Source: Rhodococcus sp. OK302 (GTDB lineage Bacteria > Actinomycetota > Actinomycetes > Mycobacteriales > Mycobacteriaceae). Taken from it: a stretch of 64,000 nt of DNA. Below the pieces are notes generated by a model. The model did no database searches. It was not told the DNA's origin and was given only the letters and a program-made list of their open reading frames with translations. The stretch covers positions 744,001 to 808,000 of the forward strand of contig NZ_NPJZ01000001.1 in the NCBI RefSeq assembly GCF_002245895.1. The letters run 5' to 3'. Numbering within the stretch: position 1 is the stretch's first letter; the number at the start of each line of letters is the position of its first letter. Positions 9,078 through 17,877 of this stretch are shown here, piece by piece. Made by a program: the position numbers and the translations under genes.

Positions 9078-10130
9078 CTAGGTCTTGCTGTTTACATCCA
9101 CCTTGCTGTCCTCAGCGAGCCCGATCTCGGAATCGGTGCCTGACTTCTCGAGGTCGATCGGCACATCACCGGTTTCGACTACTTCCGCATCAGGATCTGC
9201 CGGCAGCGGCTTCTTGAGGCTCAGGATGATCGAGCCTGCCAACACCACGATGATTACGGCAAGGCTGACCAGCGACGGAATCTCGGGGATGGACGTGCTG
9301 ATCACCTTGTGGCTGGCCTGCAGGATCAGCTTGACGCCGATGAAGGCGAGGATGATCGAGAGACCCTTCGAGAGGTAGTGGAACTTCTCGAGCAGCCCGG
9401 AGAGCAGGAAGTACAGCGCACGCAGACCCAGGATCGCAAATGCGTTGCTGGAGTACACGATGAACGGATCATCACTCACTGCCAGAACGGCGGGAACGCT
9501 GTCGACTGCGAATACGAGGTCGGCAGCTTCGATAGCGACGACAACCGCGAACAACGGTGTGGCGACTCGCTTTCCGGCTTCCTTCACGAAGAACTTGGTG
9601 CCGGCGTACTCGTCACGAACCGGCATGATCTTGCGCAGCAAGCGAACTGCCACGGATGTGCCGGGATCGAAGCTCTCGTCATCGTCCTTGAGCAGCTTGT
9701 ATGCGCTGTAGAGCAGGATCGCGGCAAACACGAAGAGAACGGCGGTGAACTTGCTGACGATCGCAACGCCGGCGGCGAGGAAGATGCCGCGGAAGATCAG
9801 GGCACCGATGACACCGAAGAACAAGACCCGGTGCTGGTACTCACGCGGCACCTTGAAGTAACCGAAGATCAGGGCGAACACGAAGAGGTTGTCAACGGAG
9901 AGGCTCTTCTCCAGTAGCCAGGCCGTGGTGAAGTCGACGCCCGAGTCCACCCCCAAGGTCAGGGTGACTACCACCGCAAAGATCAGCGACAGGCTGACCC
10001 AGAGCGCGCTCCACCAGGCCGCTTCCTTGAACCCGATGACGTTCGCGCCGCGGTGAGCAAGCAGGTCGATGAGCAGCATGACGACGATGACTGCGGCAAA
10101 CGCAGCCCACGCCCAGATGGGAACGGTCAC
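9078..10130 (-). CDS. TerC/Alx family integral membrane protein
   Basis: 350 residues with about nine membrane helices. It has the TerC core with paired acidic motifs in membrane segments (SLSVDNLFVFALIFGYF and AIEAADLVFAVDSVPAVLAV). TerC/Alx proteins are linked to metal homeostasis (manganese export, tellurite resistance), so manganese efflux is possible but unproven here. The C-terminal 45 residues are acidic and hydrophilic. The GTG start at 10130 is chosen because AAGGAGA sits five bases upstream. The usual yybP-ykoY manganese riboswitch was looked for upstream and not recognised; instead a perfect palindrome lies in the divergent gap. Confidence 0.88.
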   Translation of the reverse strand: MTVPIWAWAAFAAVIVVMLLIDLLAHRGANVIGFKEAAWWSALWVSLSLIFAVVVTLTLGVDSGVDFTTAWLLEKSLSVDNLFVFALIFGYFKVPREYQHRVLFFGVIGALIFRGIFLAAGVAIVSKFTAVLFVFAAILLYSAYKLLKDDDESFDPGTSVAVRLLRKIMPVRDEYAGTKFFVKEAGKRVATPLFAVVVAIEAADLVFAVDSVPAVLAVSDDPFIVYSSNAFAILGLRALYFLLSGLLEKFHYLSKGLSIILAFIGVKLILQASHKVISTSIPEIPSLVSLAVIIVVLAGSIILSLKKPLPADPDAEVVETGDVPIDLEKSGTDSEIGLAEDSKVDVNSKT

Positions 10131-10233
10131 GGGTTCTCCTTCGCTGATTCTGAACGGCCGTTTTGCCGTCTTCACCAGTGTTCCTTGCCGACTTCAATCC
10201 ATCACGGTCCAAATAGCGATGACTTTTCACGTA

Positions 10234-10258
10234 AAACTTGCCGGATTCCGGCAAGTTT
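10234..10258. promoter_or_regulatory. Perfect 11-bp inverted repeat between divergent genes
   Basis: AAACTTGCCGG (10234-10244) and CCGGCAAGTTT (10248-10258) flank a three-base centre. It lies in the 169-base gap between terC (start 10130) and the plus-strand gene starting at 10300, 42 bases from the latter. The symmetry and position suggest an operator shared by both genes, or a tight hairpin in the transcript. Confidence 0.5.
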
Positions 10259-10299
10259 GAACAATTTTTGAGAATTTGCGCGCGTTCTACCCTGGAGTT

Positions 10300-10647
10300 A
10301 TGAGCACTTCGCTGTACTACTCAGCCGTTCGCCCGCAGCCGTTGTCCGCTGACGAGAGGACCGAAATCGACCGCCTGATCGCAGTACACAACGACGAGTT
10401 CCCCTTCGATGCCGAAGTCCTGGACCTGTACTCCTCGGACATCCCGAACACAGTGGTGAACGGATCCACCAAGATCTCGAACGACCCGACCGAGATCGTC
10501 CCTTCACTCGTCTACTGGTTCAATGCCCTGACCGAGCTGCGACGAGCACTGCCCGACGCAACCTGGGACGTCTCCCTCGACGACACGCCTGTCGACTGGG
10601 ATGACGAATCGGGCTACTCACTTCCGGGACTGCCGGACATCAGCTGA
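10300..10647 (+). CDS. Conserved hypothetical protein, 115 residues
   Basis: A small soluble acidic protein (STSLYYSAVRPQPLSADE at its N-terminus; many Asp and Glu; C-terminal DDESGYSLPGLP). No catalytic or metal motif stands out and I do not recognise the family. The ATG at 10300 is preferred over an upstream start because GGAG precedes it by four bases. The stop overlaps the convergent PucR gene by eight bases. Confidence 0.7.
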   Translation: MSTSLYYSAVRPQPLSADERTEIDRLIAVHNDEFPFDAEVLDLYSSDIPNTVVNGSTKISNDPTEIVPSLVYWFNALTELRRALPDATWDVSLDDTPVDWDDESGYSLPGLPDIS

Positions 10648-11851
10648 GCGGCGTAGCGGGCCAATCGAGCAGCTTTGCCCCGAGCACTGCTGCGTGCAGC
10701 GCAAAACTGTCGTTGGGGTCGTTAACGTTCTGACCGGTGAGCTCGCGGATGCGGTCCAGCCGATACGTCACCGCGCGCACCGATAGATGCAGATCACGGG
10801 CAGTCTTCGCGGTGTTTCTTCCGGCCGCGAAGTAGGCGAGCAAGGTATCCACCATCGGCGCTGCCCCTCCCCGCGCTTCGAGCAGCGGAGTGAGGAGTGT
10901 CGAGATCAGATCGGTGACTGCCGGTCGGTCATTGACCAGAACGCGGTAGACCAGAAGATCGCGGGCGTCGATCACCGGGGAATTCAAGGACAGCCGCTGA
11001 GCCAGGTCATGGGCGTCAAGCGCTTCGCGGTACGACGCCACCACCCCGGCCGCTGTGGTGCGCGGCCGTCCGACGGCTATCTGCCAAGCTCCGTCCATCG
11101 TTCGTCGTTGCAACTGCACTCGTCCGTCGTCACTGGTTCTGGGACCGAGAGCCGACCGAATGCCGTGCAGCACATGGTCCATAGCGTCCCGATCGGGAGC
11201 GGCGAAGACCACCACGAGATTGCCACTCTTACTGGCGACCAGAGCATCCGAGTCACCCTTGCTGCCGAGGACTGCGCGCTCGACGGCCTTGACCAAGGAA
11301 CTGTCGTCGGTGAAATCACGGTCGGCCGTTACTACAGCCACAGCGTGGGGTCCGGTGAGGTGGAGACCGAATCCTGAAGCGCGACCAAGCAATCCGACAA
11401 CATCCGCGCCACCGGTCAATAAGTCGTCCACGAATTCGCGTCGAGCAGACACCTGCGAACGCACGAGTGTGCGTCGGGCGAGCTGGTATCCCTCTGCCAG
11501 TTCGGCCACCGCGTCGTCCACGGCGCGCAACATCACCTCACCGGCAGCAACTACTGCATTCGGATCCGATTGTGCGGCAATAACAGCGGGCAACTCACGC
11601 CACAGACGCCACGCCGAGGACAGGTACAGATCAAGCAGGGCCCGGAGTGCGACGCCCTGGCCCGCGGCTTCTTCCCCCCGCGCGCGGAAACGATGGAGAG
11701 CCCGACGCTGTAGCGGCTTACCCTCACAGACCGCGACACTGAGCACTTCGAGGAAGTCGCCCAGCAGCTCGACGGGCAGGCCACCGGCGTCGTCTGCCCC
11801 TGCGACGGCTACCCGCCGAAGTACATCTGTGGGCACACCGGTTCCGTTCAC
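10640..11851 (-). CDS. PucR/CdaR family helix-turn-helix regulator
   Basis: 403 residues. The C-terminal PucR-type helix-turn-helix is clear: LLAYFAAGRNTAKTARDLHL, then SVRAVTYRLDRIRELTG. The central region is the CdaR GGDEF-like domain and the N-terminus is helical. Members of this family typically activate purine, sugar-acid or amino-acid catabolic genes in response to a metabolite. It lies 25 bases downstream of the acetyl-CoA hydrolase/transferase on the same strand, so the two are probably cotranscribed and that gene is the likeliest target. Confidence 0.88.
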   Translation of the reverse strand: MNGTGVPTDVLRRVAVAGADDAGGLPVELLGDFLEVLSVAVCEGKPLQRRALHRFRARGEEAAGQGVALRALLDLYLSSAWRLWRELPAVIAAQSDPNAVVAAGEVMLRAVDDAVAELAEGYQLARRTLVRSQVSARREFVDDLLTGGADVVGLLGRASGFGLHLTGPHAVAVVTADRDFTDDSSLVKAVERAVLGSKGDSDALVASKSGNLVVVFAAPDRDAMDHVLHGIRSALGPRTSDDGRVQLQRRTMDGAWQIAVGRPRTTAAGVVASYREALDAHDLAQRLSLNSPVIDARDLLVYRVLVNDRPAVTDLISTLLTPLLEARGGAAPMVDTLLAYFAAGRNTAKTARDLHLSVRAVTYRLDRIRELTGQNVNDPNDSFALHAAVLGAKLLDWPATPLS

Positions 11852-11876
11852 CCCCGCATTCTCTCACTGCGGAGCG

Positions 11877-13421
11877 TCAGGACAGACGCATCGAGCCAGT
11901 ATCGAGGTAGCGCTGATGGAACGAGAAAGCCTCGCCCAAAATGTGCGGAGTCTGCCCCGCGCCGGGCTGTGCGTCGGCGCGAGCGACGTAATCGCTGAGT
12001 ATCGGCCGGAACTCGGGGTGCGCACACTTGTCGATGATCAATCGGGCTCGTCGACGCGGTGAGAGCCCGCGCAGATCGGCCAATCCCTGTTCGGTGACGA
12101 TCACCTGGGTGTCGTGCTCGGTGTGGTCGACGTGCGGAACCATCGGGACTATCGCCGAGATCGCGCCACCGCGGGCCGTCGACGGACTCAGGAACATGGA
12201 TACGTAACCGTTGCGAGCGAAGTCGCCCGAGCCGCCGATACCATTCATGATCTGCGTGCCCATGACGTGTGTCGAGTTCACGTTTCCGTAAATATCGGCT
12301 TCGAGCATGCCGTTCATCGCGATGATGCCGAGCCGACGGACCACCTCGGGGTGGTTGCTGATTTCCTGCGGACGCAGCGTGATGTGGTTGCGGTAGAAAT
12401 CGACATTCGCGGTCAGTTCCTCGATGCCCGCTTCGGTGAGCGCCAAGGCCGTCGACGACGCATGGGCGACGGTTCCGTCCTTGATCAGCTTCAGCATGCC
12501 ATCCTGAATGACCTCGGAGTAGCAGGTCAGGCCTTTGTACGATCCACGGTCGAGGCCACCGAGCACCGCGTTGGCGACGTTGCCGATCCCAGCTTGCAAG
12601 GGCAGGAGCGTGTCGGCCGGCATCCGGCCCGCGCGAACCTCATGGCCGAAGAAGTCCAGAACGTGATCGGCGATAGCCTCACTGACCGCGTCGGGCGCGG
12701 TCAACGGACTCGCACTGTCTCGGCAGTTGGTTTCGACGACTGCGACAACCTTGGCCGGGTCGACGCGGAACGTGGTCTGCCCGATCCGGTCCTCGACGCG
12801 GACGATGTCGAGCGGCTTGCGGTTCGGCGGCAGCGCGGTGCCGTAGTAGACGTCGTGGATGCCCTCCATCGCCTCGGGCACCCACGAGTTGACCTCGAGA
12901 ATGACCTTGTCGGCGACGTCGAGCCACGTCTTGTTGTTGCCGATCGACGCGGACGGGATCAACTCACCTGATTCGGTGATACCGGCTACCTCGACCACGG
13001 CAACGTCGACATTGCCGTAGTACCCCTCCCATACTTGCTGGGCCACGTGGGAGAGATGTATGTCGACGTAGTCCATCCGGCCGTCGTTGATGCGCTTTCG
13101 GGCCGTTGCCTCCGACTGATACGGCATCCGGAGGGCGATGCCGTCTACCTCTGCGAGCAGACGTTCCGTCTCGGTGGACACGGATGCGCCGGTCAGGAGG
13201 TTGATCGTGAAGTTCGCCCCCTCACCGCGGGTGTGATGGATGCGTTCCGCCAAGGCGGGAATGATGACTTTGGGGGTGCCGGCGCTGGCAAAACCGCTGA
13301 TCGCGACCGTATCGCCGGGGTGAATGAACTTCACTGCCTCGGCAGCGGACGTTACTTTCGAAGCAAATGCAGAGCTGCGAATACGGCCGGAGACGGTGGG
13401 CTCACCCAATGAGAAAGTCAC
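11877..13421 (-). CDS. Acetyl-CoA hydrolase/CoA-transferase family protein
   Basis: 514 residues, matching the acetyl-CoA hydrolase/succinyl-CoA:acetate CoA-transferase family (Cat1/AarC/Ach1). The N-terminal domain has GDTVAISGFASAGTPKVI. The C-terminal domain has the glutamate expected to form the glutamyl-CoA thioester in YSEVIQDG, the glycine loop GIGGSGDFARNGY, and VIVTEQGLADLRGL. It would move CoA between acetate and another carboxylate such as succinate. GTG start. It shares a transcript with the PucR regulator downstream and diverges from a small kinase gene. Confidence 0.88.
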   Translation of the reverse strand: MTFSLGEPTVSGRIRSSAFASKVTSAAEAVKFIHPGDTVAISGFASAGTPKVIIPALAERIHHTRGEGANFTINLLTGASVSTETERLLAEVDGIALRMPYQSEATARKRINDGRMDYVDIHLSHVAQQVWEGYYGNVDVAVVEVAGITESGELIPSASIGNNKTWLDVADKVILEVNSWVPEAMEGIHDVYYGTALPPNRKPLDIVRVEDRIGQTTFRVDPAKVVAVVETNCRDSASPLTAPDAVSEAIADHVLDFFGHEVRAGRMPADTLLPLQAGIGNVANAVLGGLDRGSYKGLTCYSEVIQDGMLKLIKDGTVAHASSTALALTEAGIEELTANVDFYRNHITLRPQEISNHPEVVRRLGIIAMNGMLEADIYGNVNSTHVMGTQIMNGIGGSGDFARNGYVSMFLSPSTARGGAISAIVPMVPHVDHTEHDTQVIVTEQGLADLRGLSPRRRARLIIDKCAHPEFRPILSDYVARADAQPGAGQTPHILGEAFSFHQRYLDTGSMRLS

Positions 13422-13453
13422 GCCAACAGGATAAACAGGGCCCGCCCAGACAA

Positions 13454-13482
13454 ATTATCGGGATTATCAAGACAGAATTATC
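13454..13482. repeat. Three direct ATTATC repeats in a divergent promoter gap
   Basis: ATTATC occurs at 13454-13459, 13463-13468 and 13477-13482, in the 100-base gap between the CoA-transferase and the kinase gene. The spacing (9 and 14 bases) could suit a regulator binding same-orientation half-sites, such as the neighbouring PucR protein, but this is speculative; a promoter -10 coincidence is also possible. Confidence 0.3.
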
Positions 13483-13521
13483 GAGACATGGTATGCACAT
13501 CCCGACTCGAACGGAGCGCCT

Positions 13522-14166
13522 GTGAATCCCGGACCACCCACCGTCACACTGCCGCTCGACGCACTTGTCTTACGCGCGGCGGCGCTGATGAACACCGATC
13601 GTCGCTACATCCTCGGAATCACCGGTCCGCCCGGTTCCGGGAAGTCCACAGTGGCGAGCACCTTGACCCGAATGCTCGGCCCTCGCTCCGCACTTGTCGA
13701 GATGGACGGATTCCATCTCGCCAATCGCGAACTGGAAAGACTGGGCCTCCGCCACCGCAAGGGCGCTCCGGACACCTTCGACGCCGATGGATATGCAGCA
13801 CTCCTTCATCGACTGAGAACGCCGGATAACGCGATCTACGCTCCCACCTTCGACCGCACTCTCGACGAGTCGATCGGCAGTGCGGTCCCGATCGGGCCGG
13901 AAACCACGCTGATCGTCACCGAAGGCAACTACCTCCTGCTCACCGAAGGACAGTGGCCGGTAGCGAGAAAGGCCGTCGACGAGGTGTGGTACCTCGACGT
14001 CCCCGCGGGGACGCGGACAGACCGTCTCGTGCGTCGACATTGTGGGTTCGGAAGCAGTCCCGATGTAGCCGAGCGATGGGTGCGCGATGTGGACCAACCG
14101 AACGCCAACGCGATCGAAGCAGTTCGCTCTCGCGCAGATCTGATCGTGCGACTGACCACCCAGTAA
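13522..14166 (+). CDS. Nucleoside/nucleotide kinase family P-loop protein
   Basis: 214 residues with a Walker A motif GITGPPGSGKSTVA near residue 33 and the phosphoribulokinase/uridine-kinase-like MDGFHLANRELERLGL segment. FDADGYAALLHRLR follows, then TLIVTEGNYLL. This pattern belongs to the bacterial YggC/FrcK-type kinases related to uridine and pantothenate kinases; the substrate (sugar, nucleoside or pantothenate-like) is not readable. The start is GTG. It is divergent from the CoA-transferase gene and appears to be monocistronic. Confidence 0.83.
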   Translation: MNPGPPTVTLPLDALVLRAAALMNTDRRYILGITGPPGSGKSTVASTLTRMLGPRSALVEMDGFHLANRELERLGLRHRKGAPDTFDADGYAALLHRLRTPDNAIYAPTFDRTLDESIGSAVPIGPETTLIVTEGNYLLLTEGQWPVARKAVDEVWYLDVPAGTRTDRLVRRHCGFGSSPDVAERWVRDVDQPNANAIEAVRSRADLIVRLTTQ

Positions 14167-14281
14167 AACGTCGCCCCCTAAAATTCATTAGGCGCTATTA
14201 GACTCCGAATCGACCAAAAAGCCCCTGCGTGACGAGAGGATTCCGGCCATCGCGCACCGCTCGATTCGGTACATCGCAGTC

Positions 14282-15127
14282 TTGGTTGTCTGCATGTTCA
14301 CCCTCGTCATTTCCGTCTCCAGCGCAGCGGGTACCGACGCAACGGTCAGCCCCGTTCGTATTTCCTACGCAGCCGACGCCGATACATTCGGCGATCTGTA
14401 TCTTCCCCCCGGCGACGGCGGTTCACTGCCCGTCGTAATCCTGGTTCACGGCGGCGGTTGGGCACAGAAAAGCAACCTCGAATACGCGGGCGCATGGGCT
14501 CGAACGTTGACGCCGTACGGAATTGCAGTGTGGAACATCGAGTATCGACGCGTCGGCGGGCACGGAGGTTGGCCCACCACATTGTCCGACACGGTCTCGG
14601 CCACCAACGCCTTGGCTACCGTCGTACAGGAAAGGTCCGGGGGCCGACTGGATTTGAATCGTGTTCATATCGCCGGCTACTCGGCGGGCGGGCAGCTGGC
14701 AGCTTGGGCAGCGTCGAGGTCAAGCCAGGGGGCCGACACTCCCGAACCGAAACTAGAGGTGCCGATCCGCTCGGCAACCGTCATGGCCGGGGTGTTCGAC
14801 ATGGAACTCGCGGCCACAGTCGGCAAGGACAGATTTGTTCGAAATCTATTGGGCGGCATGCCAACTGAATTTCCTGATCGATACCGCATTGCCTCACCGA
14901 TCGAGCATCTTCCGACCGGAATCCCCATCACAGCACTACATGGAAGCAACGACCGAGTTGTCTCCATCGAGCAGAGTCGGCGATACTTCGATGCCGCCCG
15001 CGCAGCGGGCGACAATGTCGACCTGATCGAGCTTCCGAACGTCGGGCACGGCGAATTCGGCAACGCCGAATCTCCCGCCTGGGCTATTTCCAAGCAAGCA
15101 ATTCTCGAGCACGTCGCGAGCAAGTGA
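14282..15127 (+). CDS. Secreted alpha/beta hydrolase (esterase/lipase-like)
   Basis: 281 residues from the TTG at 14282. A hydrophobic N-terminus (VVCMFTLVISVSSAAG) looks like the core of a signal peptide. The oxyanion motif HGGGW, the nucleophile motif HIAGYSAGGQ and the late GHGEFG histidine give a complete Ser-Asp-His set of the hormone-sensitive-lipase/BD-FAE type. The start is uncertain: in-frame upstream codons encode a basic HRSIRYIAV stretch that would improve the signal peptide, but no ATG or GTG precedes it in this frame. It probably hydrolyses an ester outside the membrane. Confidence 0.8.
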   Translation: MVVCMFTLVISVSSAAGTDATVSPVRISYAADADTFGDLYLPPGDGGSLPVVILVHGGGWAQKSNLEYAGAWARTLTPYGIAVWNIEYRRVGGHGGWPTTLSDTVSATNALATVVQERSGGRLDLNRVHIAGYSAGGQLAAWAASRSSQGADTPEPKLEVPIRSATVMAGVFDMELAATVGKDRFVRNLLGGMPTEFPDRYRIASPIEHLPTGIPITALHGSNDRVVSIEQSRRYFDAARAAGDNVDLIELPNVGHGEFGNAESPAWAISKQAILEHVASK

Positions 15128-15417
15128 GCAGGTAAAAGCGCTCGATTTCAAACACGCCGATCGCAAAGAATTAGCTGAAATCGCAGCGATGACGTATGGT
15201 GGGATTATCAGAGGGTCGCCGTCAGTCTGGCAGCCGGTCGCTCGCCCAGGTTAAAACCACCAAGGGCAAGCATCCAGTTCGGTAAATCCGCACCTCTGAT
15301 CACTACGCATTTTCATCAGTCCCGCAGATTGTTGACCAGGCCGAAGACCCCGCTGAGATCCATCGGGTCCGCCGCCAATCGCGTACCGACTGCACCAGTA
15401 TCAACTAGCGCTACCTA
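15128..15417. other. 290-base gene-free leader region before the ANTAR gene
   Basis: No convincing reading frame is present on either strand. The segment lies between the esterase stop and a hairpin directly before the ANTAR mini-protein gene, and could be a long 5' leader. Short complementary GC tracts are present, but no known riboswitch or small RNA was recognised. Confidence 0.4.
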
Positions 15418-15442
15418 CCGCGTGAGCTCTCAGCTCGCGCGG
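15418..15442 (+). promoter_or_regulatory. Hairpin immediately upstream of ANTAR gene ribosome site
   Basis: Ten pairs (one G-U) with a five-base loop: CCGCGTGAGC pairs with GCTCGCGCGG. It ends a few bases before the AAGAGGAA ribosome-binding segment of the gene at 15459. ANTAR proteins act on nascent RNA hairpins, so this is a candidate site of auto-control or a translation-modulating structure. Confidence 0.5.
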
Positions 15443-15458
15443 TTCAAGAGGAATATCC

Positions 15459-15779
15459 ATGCACAACACCATGATTCATACCGACCAACACAAGACCACG
15501 GATCAAACCCGTGTGCGCGCACTCGAAATCGTCTGCACGCTGTACCGATGCACCACCGACGAAGCCGCTGCGCTGCTGGTCGAGCATTCACAAACCAACC
15601 ACATCAAGGTCTCCAACCTGGCCAAGGCCCTGGTTGCACTCATCGACGATTCGTCGTCGAACTCGATGTCCGAAAGCGCGTCTACTCTGGCTGCACATTT
15701 CTGGCTTCGCGAGATCCGGAACCTGAGCCAGACCCAGCGTCGCAGCGATCACTTTCATCGCCACCTCGTCAGCGCCTGA
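15459..15779 (+). CDS. Small ANTAR-domain protein
   Basis: 106 residues. Residues about 18-65 read RVRALEIVCTLYRCTTDEAA, then LLVEHSQTNHIKVSNLAKAL, which fits the three-helix ANTAR fold (ALxxLmxxxxcsxxeAxxLLxxxSqxxxxklxxvA) that binds RNA and antiterminates transcription. There is no GAF, PAS or receiver domain, so any sensing must come from a partner or be absent. It has a good ribosome site and is followed by a strong terminator, so it is monocistronic. The leader hairpin just before it suggests self-regulation. Assignment is by pattern match to the ANTAR consensus. Confidence 0.72.
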   Translation: MHNTMIHTDQHKTTDQTRVRALEIVCTLYRCTTDEAAALLVEHSQTNHIKVSNLAKALVALIDDSSSNSMSESASTLAAHFWLREIRNLSQTQRRSDHFHRHLVSA

Positions 15780-15791
15780 TCCTTCCGAAAA

Positions 15792-15839
15792 ACAAAAGCT
15801 GGGGCCGTCCACGATTTCCGTGTACGGCCCCAGCTTTGT
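15792..15839 (+). terminator. Intrinsic terminator after ANTAR gene
   Basis: Arms ACAAAAGCTGGGGCCGT and ACGGCCCCAGCTTTGT form a stem of about 16 pairs around a 15-base loop, with A-rich and T-rich flanks. It closes the ANTAR transcription unit. Confidence 0.85.
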
Positions 15840-15956
15840 CTTGCCGTAGATCAAACAGACTCAGGCACATGAGCCTCGACGTCAGGGCCTGAATCGGGTT
15901 TTCTCTTCGTACGGAAGGGGCACCCCAGAGTGGGCACCTGACCGGAGGACCGAATC

Positions 15957-16280
15957 ATGACCGCTCACATCGCGTTACCCAGTGCGTCGACGTGCCAACG
16001 TTATGTCGTCGCAGTCGCCGCCTCGGTATTTGCCGAATCCGTTGTCTGGTGCGATTGTCCGGCGTTCGATGCAGTGCTCGTATTACCGGGCGAGCTTCCG
16101 CCTCACAGTGGCCACCGAGCGGTCTTGGCGTGGAATCACTATTTCGGTTGGGCTCTCGGCGTCGAAGACACCCCGAACTCGTCGTTCTCGGTCATCGAAT
16201 GCCTCGGGCTCGGCCGCATGCCCGATCCCTTTGTGTGCGCCGACCGGGCAGTCGAGTTGATAGCGCGGGCCACAGACTGA
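15957..16280 (+). CDS. Small conserved protein, DUF6292-like
   Basis: 107 residues with a good GGAGG ribosome site. The pattern RYVVAVAASVF, then a Trp-Cys segment, LVLPGELPP and AWNHYFGWALGVED recalls the DUF6292 family of small actinobacterial proteins, whose function is unknown. It has three cysteines but no clear metal-binding spacing. Family placement is tentative. Confidence 0.6.
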   Translation: MTAHIALPSASTCQRYVVAVAASVFAESVVWCDCPAFDAVLVLPGELPPHSGHRAVLAWNHYFGWALGVEDTPNSSFSVIECLGLGRMPDPFVCADRAVELIARATD

Positions 16281-16354
16281 CTCTCCTCATCGGCGCCTGA
16301 CCGCGCGGGCATACTATCGAGCGCGAGTTCGCACGCCCGACGAAGGAGACCGAC

Positions 16355-17779
16355 ATGGACCCGTCCCCCAGGCCTGTCGGCCAGATCGCCGACATCGAGG
16401 TCGAACCGGACGGCAAAGCGACGCTGCGCGCTCGGCAGACTCCTCGAAGTGAGCGCCGCGCGATCGGCAAGAACCTCCGCAAGCAGGTGCCGCGGTCCGC
16501 GCTCGGAGATTGGTCTCCCCCGATCACTCGTCGCGATCCGGTCGATCAGGTAAATACCGCCCACGAGGGTCGACTCGACTGGCTGGTTCCCATCCGGGTC
16601 GGACGGATGGTTGCGTCGCCGTACGGATTCCTTCGCGGCACAGCGGGTTTGATGGCCGAGGACCTTTCGACATTGCCGTCTACCGGCATCAATCCCGTCA
16701 TCTGCGGCGACGCGCATGTCGGTAATTTCGGTTTCTACGGCTCCCCCGAACGTGAACTGGTCATCGACCTCAACGATTTCGACGAAGCTCATCCCGGCCC
16801 CTGGGAATGGGATCTACGACGGCTGGTCGCGAGCATCTGGGTGGCCGGCCGCCAGAACGGCTTCACTGAAAGCCAGTGCGAGAGTGCAACAGTCTCGTGC
16901 ACCTCGGCATATCGCAACCACCTGGCCACACTTGCAGAACGCCCACTCTTCGGCCGATCGTTCGACCGCGTCAATCTCGACGGCCTCACCGCCCACATCA
17001 CCGATCCCGGACTGCAGGCCGAGATCGCGCGTGCGGCCGATCGCGCCCGCAAACGCACCAGCGATCACGCGCTTTCCCGCTTCACCGTCCAAGAAGGCGG
17101 ACAGCGAAAACTGCTCGAAAACCCGCCGCTGACTACTCATCTCACCGACCAGGACGCCGACTTTTTACTACAAGGACTGGACGAGTACCTCGAAACCCTT
17201 GCGCCACACTGGCGTCGAGTGGTTTCGGGCTACAACGTCGTTGACGTCGCACACCGCGTCGTGGGCGTCGGTAGTGTGGCACTCCGCGCCTATGTTGCAC
17301 TCTGCGAGGGCAGCATCCCGGACGACGTCCTATTCCTGCAACTCAAGCAGGCTCGCCGATCCGTCGTCGCTCCGTTCGTTCACGGCAAGTCCGCGTGGCA
17401 CGATCACCAGGGCCGACGCGTCGCCGAGTATCAGCAAGCACTTCAAACCGTCAGCGATCCCCTGCTCGGCTGGTGCACGGTCGACGATCGCCAGTATTAC
17501 GTCCGCCAGTTCCGCAACATGAAGGGTTCGGTGGATCTCAACACCATCGACGCGTCGGCGCTCACCGATTATGTTGCAATCTGCGGTCGACTGTTGGCCA
17601 AAGGCCATGCCCGGACCAGTGGTGCGTCATTGATCTCGGGATACCTGGGCTCCTCCGACGTGGTCGACACCGCCCTCGCCCGCTTCGCACGGCTGTACGC
17701 CGACCAGACGGAACGCGATCACGAAGAGCTACGCAAAGCTGTAACCAGTGGCAGAATCGCTGCCGAAACCGGTATCTGA
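16355..17779 (+). CDS. DUF2252 domain-containing protein
   Basis: 474 residues across the whole DUF2252 family. Diagnostic segments are MVASPYGFLRGTAGLMAEDL, then CGDAHVGNFGFYGSPE and VIDLNDFDEAHPGPWEWDL, and YVRQFRNMKGSVDL near the C-terminus. GDAHVGNFG and DLNDFDE resemble the catalytic and metal-binding loops of aminoglycoside-phosphotransferase-like kinases, so a kinase-type activity is inferred; the substrate is unknown. The AAGGAG site fixes the start. It precedes the sulfur operon but is separated from it by an operator, so is probably not cotranscribed. Confidence 0.85.
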   Translation: MDPSPRPVGQIADIEVEPDGKATLRARQTPRSERRAIGKNLRKQVPRSALGDWSPPITRRDPVDQVNTAHEGRLDWLVPIRVGRMVASPYGFLRGTAGLMAEDLSTLPSTGINPVICGDAHVGNFGFYGSPERELVIDLNDFDEAHPGPWEWDLRRLVASIWVAGRQNGFTESQCESATVSCTSAYRNHLATLAERPLFGRSFDRVNLDGLTAHITDPGLQAEIARAADRARKRTSDHALSRFTVQEGGQRKLLENPPLTTHLTDQDADFLLQGLDEYLETLAPHWRRVVSGYNVVDVAHRVVGVGSVALRAYVALCEGSIPDDVLFLQLKQARRSVVAPFVHGKSAWHDHQGRRVAEYQQALQTVSDPLLGWCTVDDRQYYVRQFRNMKGSVDLNTIDASALTDYVAICGRLLAKGHARTSGASLISGYLGSSDVVDTALARFARLYADQTERDHEELRKAVTSGRIAAETGI

Positions 17780-17818
17780 CATTTCTGCACTTCGGTGGTG
17801 TTCGTCACGGATCAATGC

Positions 17819-17834
17819 ATACCCCTGGGGGTAT
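17819..17834. promoter_or_regulatory. CsoR/CstR-type operator
   Basis: ATACCCCTGGGGGTAT has perfect seven-base arms ATACCCC/GGGGTAT and a two-base centre, matching the G/C-tract palindromes bound by CsoR-family repressors (copper CsoR, persulfide CstR). It lies 44 bases before the metallo-beta-lactamase/rhodanese start, where such a repressor would block transcription until persulfide or copper appears. No CsoR-family gene lies nearby, so the regulator must be encoded elsewhere. Confidence 0.72.
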
Positions 17835-17877
17835 CTGGCATCCTGGAGTTCGAACCCAGCAGACCAGGAGCGCACAG

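Noticed and set aside
10131..10233. Possible yybP-ykoY manganese riboswitch before terC
   Set aside because: The conserved loops of that riboswitch could not be found in the leader.
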